A stretch of 64,000 nt of DNA from positions 28,162 through 92,161 of the forward strand of contig NZ_AUML01000023.1 of NCBI RefSeq assembly GCF_000430665.1, given 5' to 3'. The first letter of the stretch is position 1. Each line of letters starts with the position of its first letter. The notes below the pieces were generated by a model. That model did not search any database and was not told the DNA's origin. It worked only from the letters and a program-made list of their open reading frames with translations. Positions 18,322-28,139 of this stretch are shown here, piece by piece. The DNA is from Aquimarina muelleri DSM 19832 (GTDB lineage: Bacteria > Bacteroidota > Bacteroidia > Flavobacteriales > Flavobacteriaceae). Position numbers and translations under genes: made by a program.

Positions 18322-20175
18322 ATGCGATCGGTCAGATTAATTATTTTAAACAGTATAGTCCTTCTATACACTATTACTACATTCTCTCAAGAATTAGCCT
18401 CTTTTGATATAAAAGAGCAATACACAAAACAAGAGGTAGATATCGTTATGAGAGACGGTGTTAAACTGCACACCACAATTTATACCCCAAAAGATACTTC
18501 GAAAAAACATCCTATTTTGATGCAAAGAACTCCGTATAGTTCAAGACCTTACGGTGAGAATCAGTTTCCTTCTAAAATAGGACCAAATGAGTTTCTGATG
18601 AAAGAAGGTAACATTATTGTTTATCAGGATGTTCGTGGGCGCTGGATGAGTGAAGGGGTGTATGATAATATGCGTGCTTATATTCCTAATAAAACAGATA
18701 AACAGTTTGATGAAGCTAGTGATACTTATGATACTATAGATTGGTTAGTTAAAAATGTAGCCAATAACAATGGTAAAGTTGGGATTTGGGGTATTTCTTA
18801 CCCTGGTTTTTATGCAACTTATTCCCTGTTAGATTCGCATCCTGCTTTAAAAGCAGTGTCTCCACAAGCGTGTATAGGAGATTTCTTTTTTGATGATTTT
18901 CATCATAATGGAGCATATTTATTGAGTTATTGGAGAGTAACACCTTTATTTGGTCTCGAAAAAACGAAGCCAACCTCAGAGCCTTGGTACAAATTTGCAG
19001 AATTACCAACAGAGGATCAATATCAGTTTTTTTTGGATGCAGGTCCATTAACTAATTTGGATACATATTATAAAGAAGATAATGTATTTTGGACACAATT
19101 AAAAGAGCATCCAAATTATGATGATTTCTGGAAAAAAAGAGGAATCATTCAACACTTAAAAGACGTTAAACCAGCTGTTATGGTAGTAGGAGGTCTGTTT
19201 GATGCAGAAGATTTATATGGCCCTTTTGAAACCTACGAAAATATCGAAAATAAAAGTGAAAATTATAATATAATGGTATTCGGTCCATGGAGTCATGGAG
19301 ATTGGGCAAGAACGAAAAAACGACAGGCAATAGGTAATGTATATTTTGGAGATGATATTTCTTTAAATTATCAAAAAAATATAGAGACCCCATTTTTTAA
19401 TCACTTTTTAAAAGGGGAAGCAAATGGAAAAACAGGCTTGCCAGAAATTCAAATTTTTGATACCGGAAAAAAAGAATGGAATTCTTATGAAATCTGGCCT
19501 CCAAAAAATGTAAAGAAAAAAACGTTTTACCTTTCAGATAATGAAGTATTGTCGGATAAAAATAAGGAAGGCTTTTCAGAATTTATAAGCGATCCCAAAA
19601 AACCAGTACCATATTCTGAAGATATTAAAATGGTATTTACACCTCGAAAATATATGACAGATGACCAAAGATTTGCAGCACGTCGTCCAGATGTGTTAGT
19701 TTTTGAAACACCAATACTTACTGAAGATATGACCTTATCCGGTGAGGTTTTAGCAAAATTGAAAGTAGCAACTACAGGTACAGATGCAGATTGGATAGTG
19801 AAATTAATAGATGTATATCCAAATGACGCCAAAGACACAGAAGAAACGCAAGCGTATTTAAAAATGGCAAATTACCATATGATGGTGCGTAGCGAAGTAA
19901 TGAGAGGGCGTTTTAGAAATAATTTTAGTAAACCAGAACCTTTTATTGCAAACCAAAAAACAGATGTAAATATAAAATTACAGGATATACATCATACTTT
20001 TAAAAAAGGACATAAAATACAGGTTCAGGTACAAAGCACATGGTTTCCTTTTATAGATTTAAACCCACAGAAATATGTGCCTAATATTTTTAAGGCAGAT
20101 GCATCCGATTTTAAAAAGCAAACACACAAAGTATATTATGATTCAGTAATAGAAGTTTCCATTTTAAATAACTAA
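18322..20175 (+). CDS. CocE/NonD family alpha/beta hydrolase (X-Pro dipeptidyl-peptidase S15-like), secreted
   Basis: The product is 617 residues with a signal peptide ending near FSQ (about residue 23). The catalytic serine lies in WGISYPGFYA, the His in FGPWSHGDW, and the Asp probably in GGLFDAEDLYG. The N-terminal VDIVMRDGVKLHTTIYTPKD is typical of the family, which includes glutaryl-7-ACA acylases, cocaine esterase and Xaa-Pro peptidases. The C-terminal third is a jelly-roll domain. Substrate is uncertain: peptide or acyl-amide hydrolysis in the periplasm is likely. The DUF885 lipoprotein gene follows after 19 bases, so both probably take part in peptide breakdown. Confidence 0.9.
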   Translation: MRSVRLIILNSIVLLYTITTFSQELASFDIKEQYTKQEVDIVMRDGVKLHTTIYTPKDTSKKHPILMQRTPYSSRPYGENQFPSKIGPNEFLMKEGNIIVYQDVRGRWMSEGVYDNMRAYIPNKTDKQFDEASDTYDTIDWLVKNVANNNGKVGIWGISYPGFYATYSLLDSHPALKAVSPQACIGDFFFDDFHHNGAYLLSYWRVTPLFGLEKTKPTSEPWYKFAELPTEDQYQFFLDAGPLTNLDTYYKEDNVFWTQLKEHPNYDDFWKKRGIIQHLKDVKPAVMVVGGLFDAEDLYGPFETYENIENKSENYNIMVFGPWSHGDWARTKKRQAIGNVYFGDDISLNYQKNIETPFFNHFLKGEANGKTGLPEIQIFDTGKKEWNSYEIWPPKNVKKKTFYLSDNEVLSDKNKEGFSEFISDPKKPVPYSEDIKMVFTPRKYMTDDQRFAARRPDVLVFETPILTEDMTLSGEVLAKLKVATTGTDADWIVKLIDVYPNDAKDTEETQAYLKMANYHMMVRSEVMRGRFRNNFSKPEPFIANQKTDVNIKLQDIHHTFKKGHKIQVQVQSTWFPFIDLNPQKYVPNIFKADASDFKKQTHKVYYDSVIEVSILNN

Positions 20176-20194
20176 ATAACCCAAAACTAGTATT

Positions 20195-22057
20195 ATGAAT
20201 AAAATAAAAACAAGCATACTACCTTTGTTATTTTTCTTTACGGTAATTAGTTGCAAAGAACAAAAAAAACAACCTGATAATCAATTAAGCCATGCTTCGC
20301 AAGAAATAGAGGAGCATTCTAAAAAATTAAATGATTGGTTTGAATCTCAATTTGAAAAAGAAGTAGCTAGGTCTCCTAAGTGGCAAACCTATTTAGGAAT
20401 AAAAACAGAAGATTATGGTAAGTGGGATGATATCTCTCCTAAAAGAGAAGCTGAAGATCTAAAACGGACAAAAGAAAGATTAGCATATTTGATAGATTCG
20501 ATTGATGTCTCTAAACTAAATAAAGCAGCATCTCTTAGTTATAAACTAATGAAACAAAAGCTAGAAGATGAAATAAAACATTTTGACTATAGATTTTATA
20601 ATTACCCGGTAAATCAAATGCATGGAATGCAAGCAGAAATACCTGCTTTTATGATCAATATGCATAGAATTGAAAATAAGAGCGATGCAGAGGCTTATAT
20701 TTCTAGATTAAACGGAATGAACGCACTGTTTGCCCAAGCTATAGAAAATATAAAAATGAGAGAAAAAAATGGTATTCTTCCTCCTAAGTTTGTTTTTGAA
20801 AAGGTTTTAAGTGATAGTCGTAATATTATTATAGGACATCCATTCGATAAGTCTAATAAAGAAAGTACCTTATTTGCGGATTTTAAAAGTAAGATAGAAA
20901 AAATAGAGTTGACAGATGAAGAGCAAAAAGATTTAATCTCCAAATCAGAAAAAGCTATGATAGAAAATGTGATGCCAGCTTTTAAAAACCTTATTACATT
21001 GTTAGAAGATCAGCAAAAAAGAGCAACTACAGAGGATGGTGCATGGAAATTTCCTAAAGGAGATGCTTTTTATAATATAGCATTACAGCGCATCACTACT
21101 ACAGATATGACCGCAGAGCAAATACATAAACTTGGGTTAAAAGAGGTAGAACGTATCCATAAAGAGATGCGTGACATTATGAAACAAGTTAAATATAAAG
21201 GTACATTACAAGACTTTTTTAGCTATATGAAAGAAGATGAAAAGTTTTATTTCACAAATACTGAGGAAGGAAAAAAAGCATACCTTACACAAGCAGTTGA
21301 GCTTATTGATACTATGAAATCCAAGTTAGATGAACTTTTTATCACAAAACCCAAAGCAGATATCATTGTAAAAGCAGTAGAGTCTTTTAGAGAAAAAAGT
21401 GCTGGAAAAGCCTTTTATCAAAATGGAACACCAGATGGATCCAGACCAGGAACATATTATGCAAACCTATACGATATGAAAGCAATGCCAAAGTACCAGA
21501 TGGAAGCATTGGCATATCACGAAGGTATACCAGGGCACCATATGCAAATATCTATTGCACAGGAATTGGAAGATGTTCCTAAATTTAGAAAATTTGGAGG
21601 ATATACCGCGTATTCAGAAGGATGGGGATTGTATACAGAACTATTACCAAAAGAAATAGGTATGTATAGTGACCCATATTCTGACTTTGGAAGACTAGCT
21701 ATGGAGTTATGGAGAGCTTGTCGATTAGTAGTAGATACTGGGATTCATCATAAAAAATGGACAAGAGAAGAAGGTATAAAGTACTATAAAGATAATACAC
21801 CAAATGCAGAAAGTGATGCAATAAAAATGGTAGAACGCCATATTGTAATGCCAGGTCAGGCAACTGCATATAAGATAGGGATGAATAAAATTTTGGAACT
21901 ACGGGAAAATGCAAAGAAAAAACTTGGTGATAAATTTGATATTAGAGAGTTTCATGATGTAGTATTAACTAATGGAGCAGTCCCACTTACTATTTTAGAA
22001 GAATTAGTAGGAGAGTGGATAGTAAGTAAAGATCTAGATCAAGCTATGAAGCAATAG
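20195..22057 (+). CDS. DUF885 family lipoprotein, probable zinc-dependent peptidase
   Basis: A 620-residue protein with a lipoprotein signal ending at VISC (about 20). The central part carries YHEGIPGHHMQIS, the hallmark of DUF885; its histidines and Glu make a zinc site resembling carboxypeptidase Taq-type metallopeptidases. A downstream region YTAYSEGWGLYTELLPKEIG supplies the conserved EGW motif. Catalytic activity of bacterial members is mostly predicted. It follows the CocE-like hydrolase in one transcript and is closed by a clear terminator at 22075. Confidence 0.9.
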   Translation: MNKIKTSILPLLFFFTVISCKEQKKQPDNQLSHASQEIEEHSKKLNDWFESQFEKEVARSPKWQTYLGIKTEDYGKWDDISPKREAEDLKRTKERLAYLIDSIDVSKLNKAASLSYKLMKQKLEDEIKHFDYRFYNYPVNQMHGMQAEIPAFMINMHRIENKSDAEAYISRLNGMNALFAQAIENIKMREKNGILPPKFVFEKVLSDSRNIIIGHPFDKSNKESTLFADFKSKIEKIELTDEEQKDLISKSEKAMIENVMPAFKNLITLLEDQQKRATTEDGAWKFPKGDAFYNIALQRITTTDMTAEQIHKLGLKEVERIHKEMRDIMKQVKYKGTLQDFFSYMKEDEKFYFTNTEEGKKAYLTQAVELIDTMKSKLDELFITKPKADIIVKAVESFREKSAGKAFYQNGTPDGSRPGTYYANLYDMKAMPKYQMEALAYHEGIPGHHMQISIAQELEDVPKFRKFGGYTAYSEGWGLYTELLPKEIGMYSDPYSDFGRLAMELWRACRLVVDTGIHHKKWTREEGIKYYKDNTPNAESDAIKMVERHIVMPGQATAYKIGMNKILELRENAKKKLGDKFDIREFHDVVLTNGAVPLTILEELVGEWIVSKDLDQAMKQ

Positions 22058-22074
22058 GGATTAAATAAAAGAAG

Positions 22075-22115
22075 AAAAACCTCACAGGTCTTAAAAAAAG
22101 CCTGTGAGGTTTTTT
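22075..22115 (+). terminator. Rho-independent terminator after the DUF885 gene
   Basis: Arms AAAAACCTCACAGG and CCTGTGAGGTTTTT pair perfectly over 14 bases around a 12-base loop, and the right arm runs into a T run. Confidence 0.93.
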
Positions 22116-22200
22116 GGTTATTAAATTCTTTTAAATTGAAAAAGCTACAATGTATATTTATTAAAATATTCTCTATATACGTTTCTTATAAAAAAGTATA

Positions 22201-22947
22201 ATGAAAAAATCAATATTATTAATCCTAGTAATTTTCATATCGTTATCCTGTATAGAAAAAGATAATAGCGATAAAAAGCAAATAGAATCCAAATATAAAA
22301 GTATTGAGGTTCCTGTTTTTAAAATCAATAAAGAGAATTTTGCAGCACTACAAAGTTTGCATTTTTATCACTCGGTAGGAGGAAAGCCGATAAAAGAAGA
22401 AACTTTGGTAGAGATGAAATACGATAAGGATTTTTTAGAAATAAAATTTGAATGTAGAAATAATCCAAGGATAGATCAAAACTATTATACCCAAGATAAC
22501 TCATACTTATTTCATCAGGAAGTATTTGAGCTTTTTATAAGTAATGGAAAGGAAGCAAAGGAAAACTATTTAGAAATTCAGTTAAACCCTAATAACGCCT
22601 TGTTTTTAGGTAAGGTAACCAATAAATATAAAAGTGATAACTCTTATGCATTAGAGCTTATAGATATATCGACATCAGGTGTACAACATAGTGTAGAAAA
22701 AGATATTAAAAATGAGACTTGGAAAGGATATTTAAAACTACCAATTGCCTTGTTACAATATCCAAATAAAAAATCAGAAACTGTTTTTAGGTTAAATATG
22801 TTTAGGATTATTTCTAATATAGATCATACAAATGAAGATTGGAGTGCTAATGCAGAAAATGCAACTTTTGCCTGTTGGAACAGTCCTAATACGGCAAAAC
22901 CAAAATTTCATGCTCCAGAGCATTTTGGTTATTTGGTATTGGAATAA
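22201..22947 (+). CDS. Carbohydrate-binding family 9-like lipoprotein
   Basis: A 248-residue lipoprotein (LSC lipobox near residue 17). The body matches the CBM9-like/DOMON fold used for binding sugars or haem: FHQEVFELFISNGKE, YLEIQLNPNNALFLGK, WKGYLKLPIALL and the closing ACWNSPNTAKPKFHAPEHFGYLVL. The last motif is the strongest family mark. It is likely exposed in the periplasm or on the cell surface and binds a glycan; no catalytic residues are evident. It converges on the DUF5009 gene with 12 bases between stops, and lies beside two other glycan-related genes. Confidence 0.85.
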   Translation: MKKSILLILVIFISLSCIEKDNSDKKQIESKYKSIEVPVFKINKENFAALQSLHFYHSVGGKPIKEETLVEMKYDKDFLEIKFECRNNPRIDQNYYTQDNSYLFHQEVFELFISNGKEAKENYLEIQLNPNNALFLGKVTNKYKSDNSYALELIDISTSGVQHSVEKDIKNETWKGYLKLPIALLQYPNKKSETVFRLNMFRIISNIDHTNEDWSANAENATFACWNSPNTAKPKFHAPEHFGYLVLE

Positions 22948-22959
22948 CAGCTACACTAT

Positions 22960-24132
22960 CTACAATTTTAAAGAAAATCTTTTTTGCTGTAACCAACCAG
23001 TAAAAATAACTACTAGTAACGCAAATGCAAAAGATACAAGTAACCCGATTATAGAAGTGTTTAAATAATCAGGTAATCTAATATCGATCATATTACGTAT
23101 AGGATATATAAAATAAGGGATCATATAACAAGTTAGTGTTGCAGTGCCTGCCGGAGCAATTATTTTTGCCCAATTTACTTGCTTTTTTACATCTGCAATA
23201 TAATATAGTAAAACAAATAAAAGGATACCTATACCTGTACATATAGCAAGCCATGATGGGGTTCCCTGTATTTTTGAAATTCCCCAATACGGTCTGGTTG
23301 CTAATCCATAAATGATTTGTACTATACCTAGTGTAATTAGGGATATATATCGCCATTTTATTACACTACCAGATAGTTTTTGAAATAGTAATATAACGAT
23401 AATACCCGCAGTCGTAAAAGCAGGAATGGTACCTGTATAAATAGGAGAGAAGGCACGTATAAATTCATTTTCAGAAGTAATTCCATTTATTGAATTAACA
23501 ACACATAAAATATTGAAAATAAACCATAGTACAATCATTATAGGCAAACTCCTTTTGCTGTATAGATATACTAGTGCATTAACACCATATGCCCAACCAA
23601 TTAAACCCAGAATTCCCCACCAATGGGATTTCATCCAACTTTCCCCTAAAGAACCACCTTTGTATATGACAGCCAAAAAGAGAAGTATTGCAAAACCAAA
23701 AACTTGAAAATAGATATGCCATCTTTTAGAAACAGGGCTTTTTTTCCAATTCATCCAAATTAATCCCACAGCAAAAGCCATAAATAAACACCATGTGTAT
23801 TTGCTTATTGGCATACTTTCTTCATGAATAGACTCATAATTAACCATAAAGAAACCTATGAGTAAAAGAGAAAAAGCACGTATGATTATATGTTTTGCAA
23901 TTAGTTCTTTTTTTTCATTTTTTAAAACCCTGTTTTTGATAGCATAAGGGATGCTAAGCCCAACAATAAATAGAAATAGAGGAAATATAATATCTGAAAA
24001 TCCCATATAATCCTCGCTAGCTTTAGCATGAGTAAGCCATTTAGGGATGTTTTTAAGTGTCCAAAAATCGTTTACCCAAATCATTAAAACCATTGTTAAG
24101 GCTCTAAAGATATCTATAGATGCTATTCTCAT
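22960..24132 (-). CDS. DUF5009 membrane protein, heparan-alpha-glucosaminide N-acetyltransferase-like
   Basis: A polytopic protein of 390 residues with about ten hydrophobic helices. The start ASIDIFRALTMVLMIWVND and the stretch GFSDIIFPLFLFIVGLSIPYA are hallmarks of the DUF5009/HGSNAT group, which moves acetyl groups across membranes onto glucosamine residues. The bacterial substrates are mostly unknown. The gene starts nine bases after the GHL10 gene stop on the same strand, so both are likely one operon handling a glycan or the cell's own polysaccharide. Confidence 0.85.
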   Translation of the reverse strand: MRIASIDIFRALTMVLMIWVNDFWTLKNIPKWLTHAKASEDYMGFSDIIFPLFLFIVGLSIPYAIKNRVLKNEKKELIAKHIIIRAFSLLLIGFFMVNYESIHEESMPISKYTWCLFMAFAVGLIWMNWKKSPVSKRWHIYFQVFGFAILLFLAVIYKGGSLGESWMKSHWWGILGLIGWAYGVNALVYLYSKRSLPIMIVLWFIFNILCVVNSINGITSENEFIRAFSPIYTGTIPAFTTAGIIVILLFQKLSGSVIKWRYISLITLGIVQIIYGLATRPYWGISKIQGTPSWLAICTGIGILLFVLLYYIADVKKQVNWAKIIAPAGTATLTCYMIPYFIYPIRNMIDIRLPDYLNTSIIGLLVSFAFALLVVIFTGWLQQKRFSLKL

Positions 24133-24141
24133 ATATAAAAC

Positions 24142-25281
24142 TTAATTTTTAGTAAAATCAGTATGAATCACGTTTTGTAAAACTTTCCAGTGTGCATCTG
24201 TCATTCTATTTGGTGTAAATAGGCAAACTCCTGTTGCACCATTTTTCATAGATTCCTTAATAGCGTTTTCTAACTCTTCGGGTAATAATCCATGATTTTC
24301 TGGATCTGCTTCTTTAGCTTTAGTATCGGGTTTTGGGCAAATAAATAACCCACTATATACAGGTTTTTTATCAGATACAGAGGATACCTCTTCTTTAGTA
24401 AGTTCTCCAATCCATTTAGTGTCCTCTAAGTAAAAATCATTATAATTCATAGGATAAAATGCATCCAAATTCCATTTGTTCCACTCTTGTCTGACCAATT
24501 TTTTTGCTACAGAGTTTGGTCCAGGAAAAACAGCAGCATTAATTACTTTATTTTTACGATGTACTACATCTGCTAATTTGTTTACTATATTTGTTATTAA
24601 ATCATAACGGAATTGTTTCCATTCTTCTACTTGCGATGGATCTTCAATTTCTTTAATGTCAATACCAGATTTTGATTTGAAGTCGTTAGTACAGGTATCG
24701 CAATAACAATAATCAAACTGAGGATATTCTTTATCCATTACTAGTTCATATTTTTCCCACAGCCCTTCGGCTAATATTACATCAGGAAAACGAATATAAT
24801 CTAAATGAATTCCGTCTATTTCTTCTATATCAGCAATACTACTATATAAATTCTCTAAAAAATCATATACCTCTTCTCTATTAGGACATAAAAATTGATA
24901 ATGAGATACATAGGCAGGTTTATCAAAAGCAGATTCACCTTTTCTATTTATAGCATACCATTCTGGTTTTAATGCGGGGTTATTGTTTTGTACCATAGTA
25001 GGAATCCATGCATGAAATTCCATTCCTACTTGCTTTACAATTTTTCCTACCCTTTTATAGGTAAGAGGATCATGTCCCGCAGAATACATTAAACCATCTA
25101 CTCCTTTATTTTTTAAATCTTGATATTCCTTTTTTAGTTCTTCATCAGTGGCATCTTGTGGTAATTGTGCCCAAGCATAAAGAGGGATTTTATAAGGAGA
25201 AGAAACCATTACTTTTTTTACTTCTTTTTTACAAGAAGCGATTAAAAAAACAAATACAAGAATCGAAAATATTTTTTTCAT
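24142..25281 (-). CDS. GHL10-type glycoside hydrolase-like lipoprotein
   Basis: The frame opens at 25305, but the ATG at 25281 gives a clean lipoprotein signal (MKKIFSILVFVFLIASCKK) and is preferred. The remaining sequence is a TIM-barrel of the family 10 hydrolase-like group: LYAWAQLPQDATDEEL, FHAWIPTM, EEIDGIHLDYIRFPD (with probable catalytic Asp), and a late FYPMNYNDFY. A short insertion YCYCDTCTNDF contains three cysteines and resembles a small knuckle seen in this group. The substrate is unknown. It precedes the DUF5009 gene in the same operon. Confidence 0.85.
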   Translation of the reverse strand: MKKIFSILVFVFLIASCKKEVKKVMVSSPYKIPLYAWAQLPQDATDEELKKEYQDLKNKGVDGLMYSAGHDPLTYKRVGKIVKQVGMEFHAWIPTMVQNNNPALKPEWYAINRKGESAFDKPAYVSHYQFLCPNREEVYDFLENLYSSIADIEEIDGIHLDYIRFPDVILAEGLWEKYELVMDKEYPQFDYCYCDTCTNDFKSKSGIDIKEIEDPSQVEEWKQFRYDLITNIVNKLADVVHRKNKVINAAVFPGPNSVAKKLVRQEWNKWNLDAFYPMNYNDFYLEDTKWIGELTKEEVSSVSDKKPVYSGLFICPKPDTKAKEADPENHGLLPEELENAIKESMKNGATGVCLFTPNRMTDAHWKVLQNVIHTDFTKN

Positions 25282-25683
25282 TACATTAATTTTGATAGAG
25301 TGCATCAGAATTACTTAAAAAAAGTAAGCTTTTCAATTTTTTTCTACAAAGAGCATGTTTTTTGCTAAATACAACATGTTTTTTAGTACGTATGTTATAT
25401 TTTTTTGATCCTTTATCTTATAGTAGATATTAAGTCACTATTATACCAAGAATGTATTTTTAATAGAGTATCTTTAACAAAGTATTATTTATCTGTTGAT
25501 ATTAATCATCTCTTCGCACTACTTCAGCGAATTGCTGAGGTTTTTTTAAACCCTCATTTTGATTAATAAAACTCTAGTGGCCACTTAATGCCTGATTGCT
25601 AGAAATTAACTATCTAAGAGTAAATTTAATCTTACGTCTTGCTAATTTGATTACTCTGCAATTCGTTTTCAATTTTAAAATAC
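25282..25683. other. Noncoding stretch between divergent GHL10 and dehydrogenase genes
   Basis: No gene is visible. The right half holds a terminator-like hairpin (25521-25547) and a perfect palindrome AGTGGCCACT at 25576-25585; both lie in the presumed 5' leader of the dehydrogenase gene. Confidence 0.6.
25521..25547 (+). promoter_or_regulatory. Terminator-like hairpin in the leader of the dehydrogenase gene
   Basis: ACTTCAGC and GCTGAGGT pair over eight bases (one G-T) around GAATT and are followed by seven Ts. No plus-strand gene lies upstream for it to end, so it would terminate a short leader RNA about 135 bases before the coding start. This suggests attenuation; the controlling signal is not visible. 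Confidence 0.5.
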
Positions 25684-26835
25684 ATGGCTTTATTAAAAAT
25701 GGGTGTTATTGGAACTTCAAAAAAAGAAGACGAAAGGCGTGTGCCTATTCATCCGGAACATTTAAAAAGACTTCCAGAACATATTCGCAAACAACTTATT
25801 TTTGAAAAAGGTTATGGAGCGCCTTTTCATATCGAGGATGAAGAAATCAGCGATTTAACAGGCGGAGTAGCAACAAGAAGTGAAATATTATCTGATATTG
25901 GTTCTGTTATTATAGCCAAACCTATTTTATCTGATTTAGAAGAGCTTAAAGATCAAGGTATTATTTGGGGGTATCCTCATTGTGCCCAACAAATGCAAAT
26001 AACACAAACAGCTATAGATAAAAAATTAACTTTGATTGCTTTTGAAGATATGTATGTATGGAACCCTAATGGACAAATGGGAAGACATACTTTTTATAAA
26101 AACAATGAAATGGCTGGATATAGTGCAGTTATACATGCACTTCAATTAAAAGGTATAGATGGCCATTATGGGAATCAACGAAAAGTAATTATTTTTAGTT
26201 TTGGTGCCGTAAGTAGAGGTGCCATTTATGCTTTAAAAGCACATGGTTTTAGAGATATAACGATCTGTATTCAAAGACCAGACCATGAGGTTAGAGAAGA
26301 GGTGTTGGATGTACATTACACAAGACTTAGAAAAGGGAATGAGAACGAAGCTAGATTGATTGTTGTAGAGCATGATGGCTCAGAACGACCATTATTAGAT
26401 CTGATACATGAATCTGAAATAATAATTAATGGTACATATCAAGATACAGATGATCCCATTGATTATATAAAAGAAGATGAAAAATCTATGCTTAAACCTG
26501 GTACACTAATAATAGATGTTAGTTGTGATGAAGGGATGGGATTTTATTTTGCTAAACCTACCACTTTTAAAAACCCAATAATAGCAATTGATAAAATTGA
26601 TTATTATGCAGTGGATCATACGCCAAGTTATTTTTGGGAAAGTGCTTCCAGATCCATTTCTGCCGCATTAATTGTGCATCTGCCATCTGTGATATCTGGT
26701 CGTGAAAGCTGGAATGAAAATATGACTATTAAGAATGCTATAAATATTGATAGAGGTGTTATTGTAAAAGATTCCATTCTTAGGTTTCAAAATCGTGATA
26801 TCAACTATCCACATAAAGTAAATGAGCTAATATAG
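25684..26835 (+). CDS. Alanine dehydrogenase-like protein, closest to N5-(carboxyethyl)ornithine synthase
   Basis: An NAD(P)-dependent opine-type dehydrogenase of 383 residues. The AlaDH/PNT N-terminal features are present: KKEDERRVPIHP with the substrate Arg, K79 in IIAKPIL and H99 in GYPHCAQQMQ; the nucleotide-binding turn is FSFGAVSRGA at 171-180. The segment LIAFEDMYVW followed by GRHTFYKNNEMAGY resembles N5-(1-carboxyethyl)ornithine synthase of Lactococcus (from memory), which joins pyruvate to ornithine or lysine, more than true alanine dehydrogenase. The Lactococcus enzyme is shorter, near 313 residues. The next gene, a methyltransferase, starts 39 bases later. Confidence 0.78.
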   Translation: MALLKMGVIGTSKKEDERRVPIHPEHLKRLPEHIRKQLIFEKGYGAPFHIEDEEISDLTGGVATRSEILSDIGSVIIAKPILSDLEELKDQGIIWGYPHCAQQMQITQTAIDKKLTLIAFEDMYVWNPNGQMGRHTFYKNNEMAGYSAVIHALQLKGIDGHYGNQRKVIIFSFGAVSRGAIYALKAHGFRDITICIQRPDHEVREEVLDVHYTRLRKGNENEARLIVVEHDGSERPLLDLIHESEIIINGTYQDTDDPIDYIKEDEKSMLKPGTLIIDVSCDEGMGFYFAKPTTFKNPIIAIDKIDYYAVDHTPSYFWESASRSISAALIVHLPSVISGRESWNENMTIKNAINIDRGVIVKDSILRFQNRDINYPHKVNELI

Positions 26836-26874
26836 AATAGATCTCGACAAATTTATTTTATAGAAAGTAAAGCA

Positions 26875-27942
26875 ATGATTACAGATATAGAAGTAAACAA
26901 ACCAGTACCTATCGTTCCTGAAAAACAATTAGAATTGTTTAACCATACTACAGATGTTATGCTTACGATAAAAGCATTAGAAGCTGGTAAATTAGTATTA
27001 ATAACAGAGTTTTATAGCAATGGATTATTATTACTTAAGGCATTAAAGATACACCTTAACAAAAAAATGACTTGTAGGTCTTTTAAAGAGCAACGTGAGT
27101 ATCGGTCAGAATACCGTAAGTTGACCAATCTTATTTTAATAGCAATCGTAGATCATAAATTGATAGTAAAAAAAGCTCCTTTTATTGGTTGGTTAGAAAA
27201 ATTTTATCCATATAATAATAATTTCTTACTAACATTTCCTCAAATACAAGGATTAAATAGTGCTTGGCAATGGTATCAAAATGGGATTTCTATTCCTGTA
27301 TTACGAAATAAAGTACATCCTTATTATGGCACTTATTTCCCTACACGTTTTGAACATTTAGAACTTTTTGATAATTGGTTAAAACGATACCAGGGACCTA
27401 AAAAATCTGCAATAGATATTGGTTTTGGGAGTGGTGTACTTTCTTTTCAAATGATAAAACATGGTTTTCAAAAGATTTGTGGCACAGATACCAATCCTAA
27501 TGCGGTTGTTGGATTAACAGATTTTATGAAAGATACGAAGTTGTCCAGAAAAATAGAATTAGATTTTGGAGATCTTTTTGGGAAGTTTAGAAAACAAACT
27601 GAGCTAATTGTTTTTAATCCACCTTGGTTGCCAGAATCTTATGATCTGGATAGTATGGATAAAGCTATTTATTATGATAAAAATCTGTTTTCTGTTTTTT
27701 TTGCAGAAGCAAAACAACGACTTTTACCAGAAGGAAAACTAGTACTCTTATTTTCGAATTTAGCACAGATAATAAATATAACAAAAGAACATCCCATAGA
27801 AAAGGAACTATCCGAAGGAGGTCGATTTCAATTAGAAAAATGTTTAAAAAAGAAAGTGAAGACAGCTTCTGAAAAAACAAAGCGAGATCAATATTGGCGT
27901 TCTTCTGAAGAAGTACAGCTTTGGGTACTTACTAATAAATAA
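26875..27942 (+). CDS. SAM-dependent methyltransferase with NPPW motif
   Basis: A class I methyltransferase of 355 residues. The SAM-binding motif I is DIGFGSG at 181-187, an acidic GTDTNP follows, and the catalytic tetrapeptide NPPW is at 248-251, the kind used for amino-group methylation of glutamine, adenine or guanine. The first 160 residues form a separate N-terminal domain (EFYSNGLLLLKALKIHL, then YRKLTNLILIAIVDHKL) without a known match. The NPPW suggests N-methylation of a nucleobase, protein or small amine; the neighbouring dehydrogenase makes a small-molecule substrate plausible, but this is inference. Confidence 0.82.
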   Translation: MITDIEVNKPVPIVPEKQLELFNHTTDVMLTIKALEAGKLVLITEFYSNGLLLLKALKIHLNKKMTCRSFKEQREYRSEYRKLTNLILIAIVDHKLIVKKAPFIGWLEKFYPYNNNFLLTFPQIQGLNSAWQWYQNGISIPVLRNKVHPYYGTYFPTRFEHLELFDNWLKRYQGPKKSAIDIGFGSGVLSFQMIKHGFQKICGTDTNPNAVVGLTDFMKDTKLSRKIELDFGDLFGKFRKQTELIVFNPPWLPESYDLDSMDKAIYYDKNLFSVFFAEAKQRLLPEGKLVLLFSNLAQIINITKEHPIEKELSEGGRFQLEKCLKKKVKTASEKTKRDQYWRSSEEVQLWVLTNK

Positions 27943-28139
27943 TACTTAATGATATTAGTAGAGTGATTATTAAATTATTTGAAAATCAAAGGTTTAGTGT
28001 TTTAGGTGATAACAGTTTTTTTGGATCATTGGTTTTAATAATTTGCTATCCGTTTTTATGTTTTTACCCTACCAAATTGCTAGGTATAGAAAGATCTTTT
28101 CTTAAAAGAAGCAAGAGAAAGACCTTAATACTATATTAT

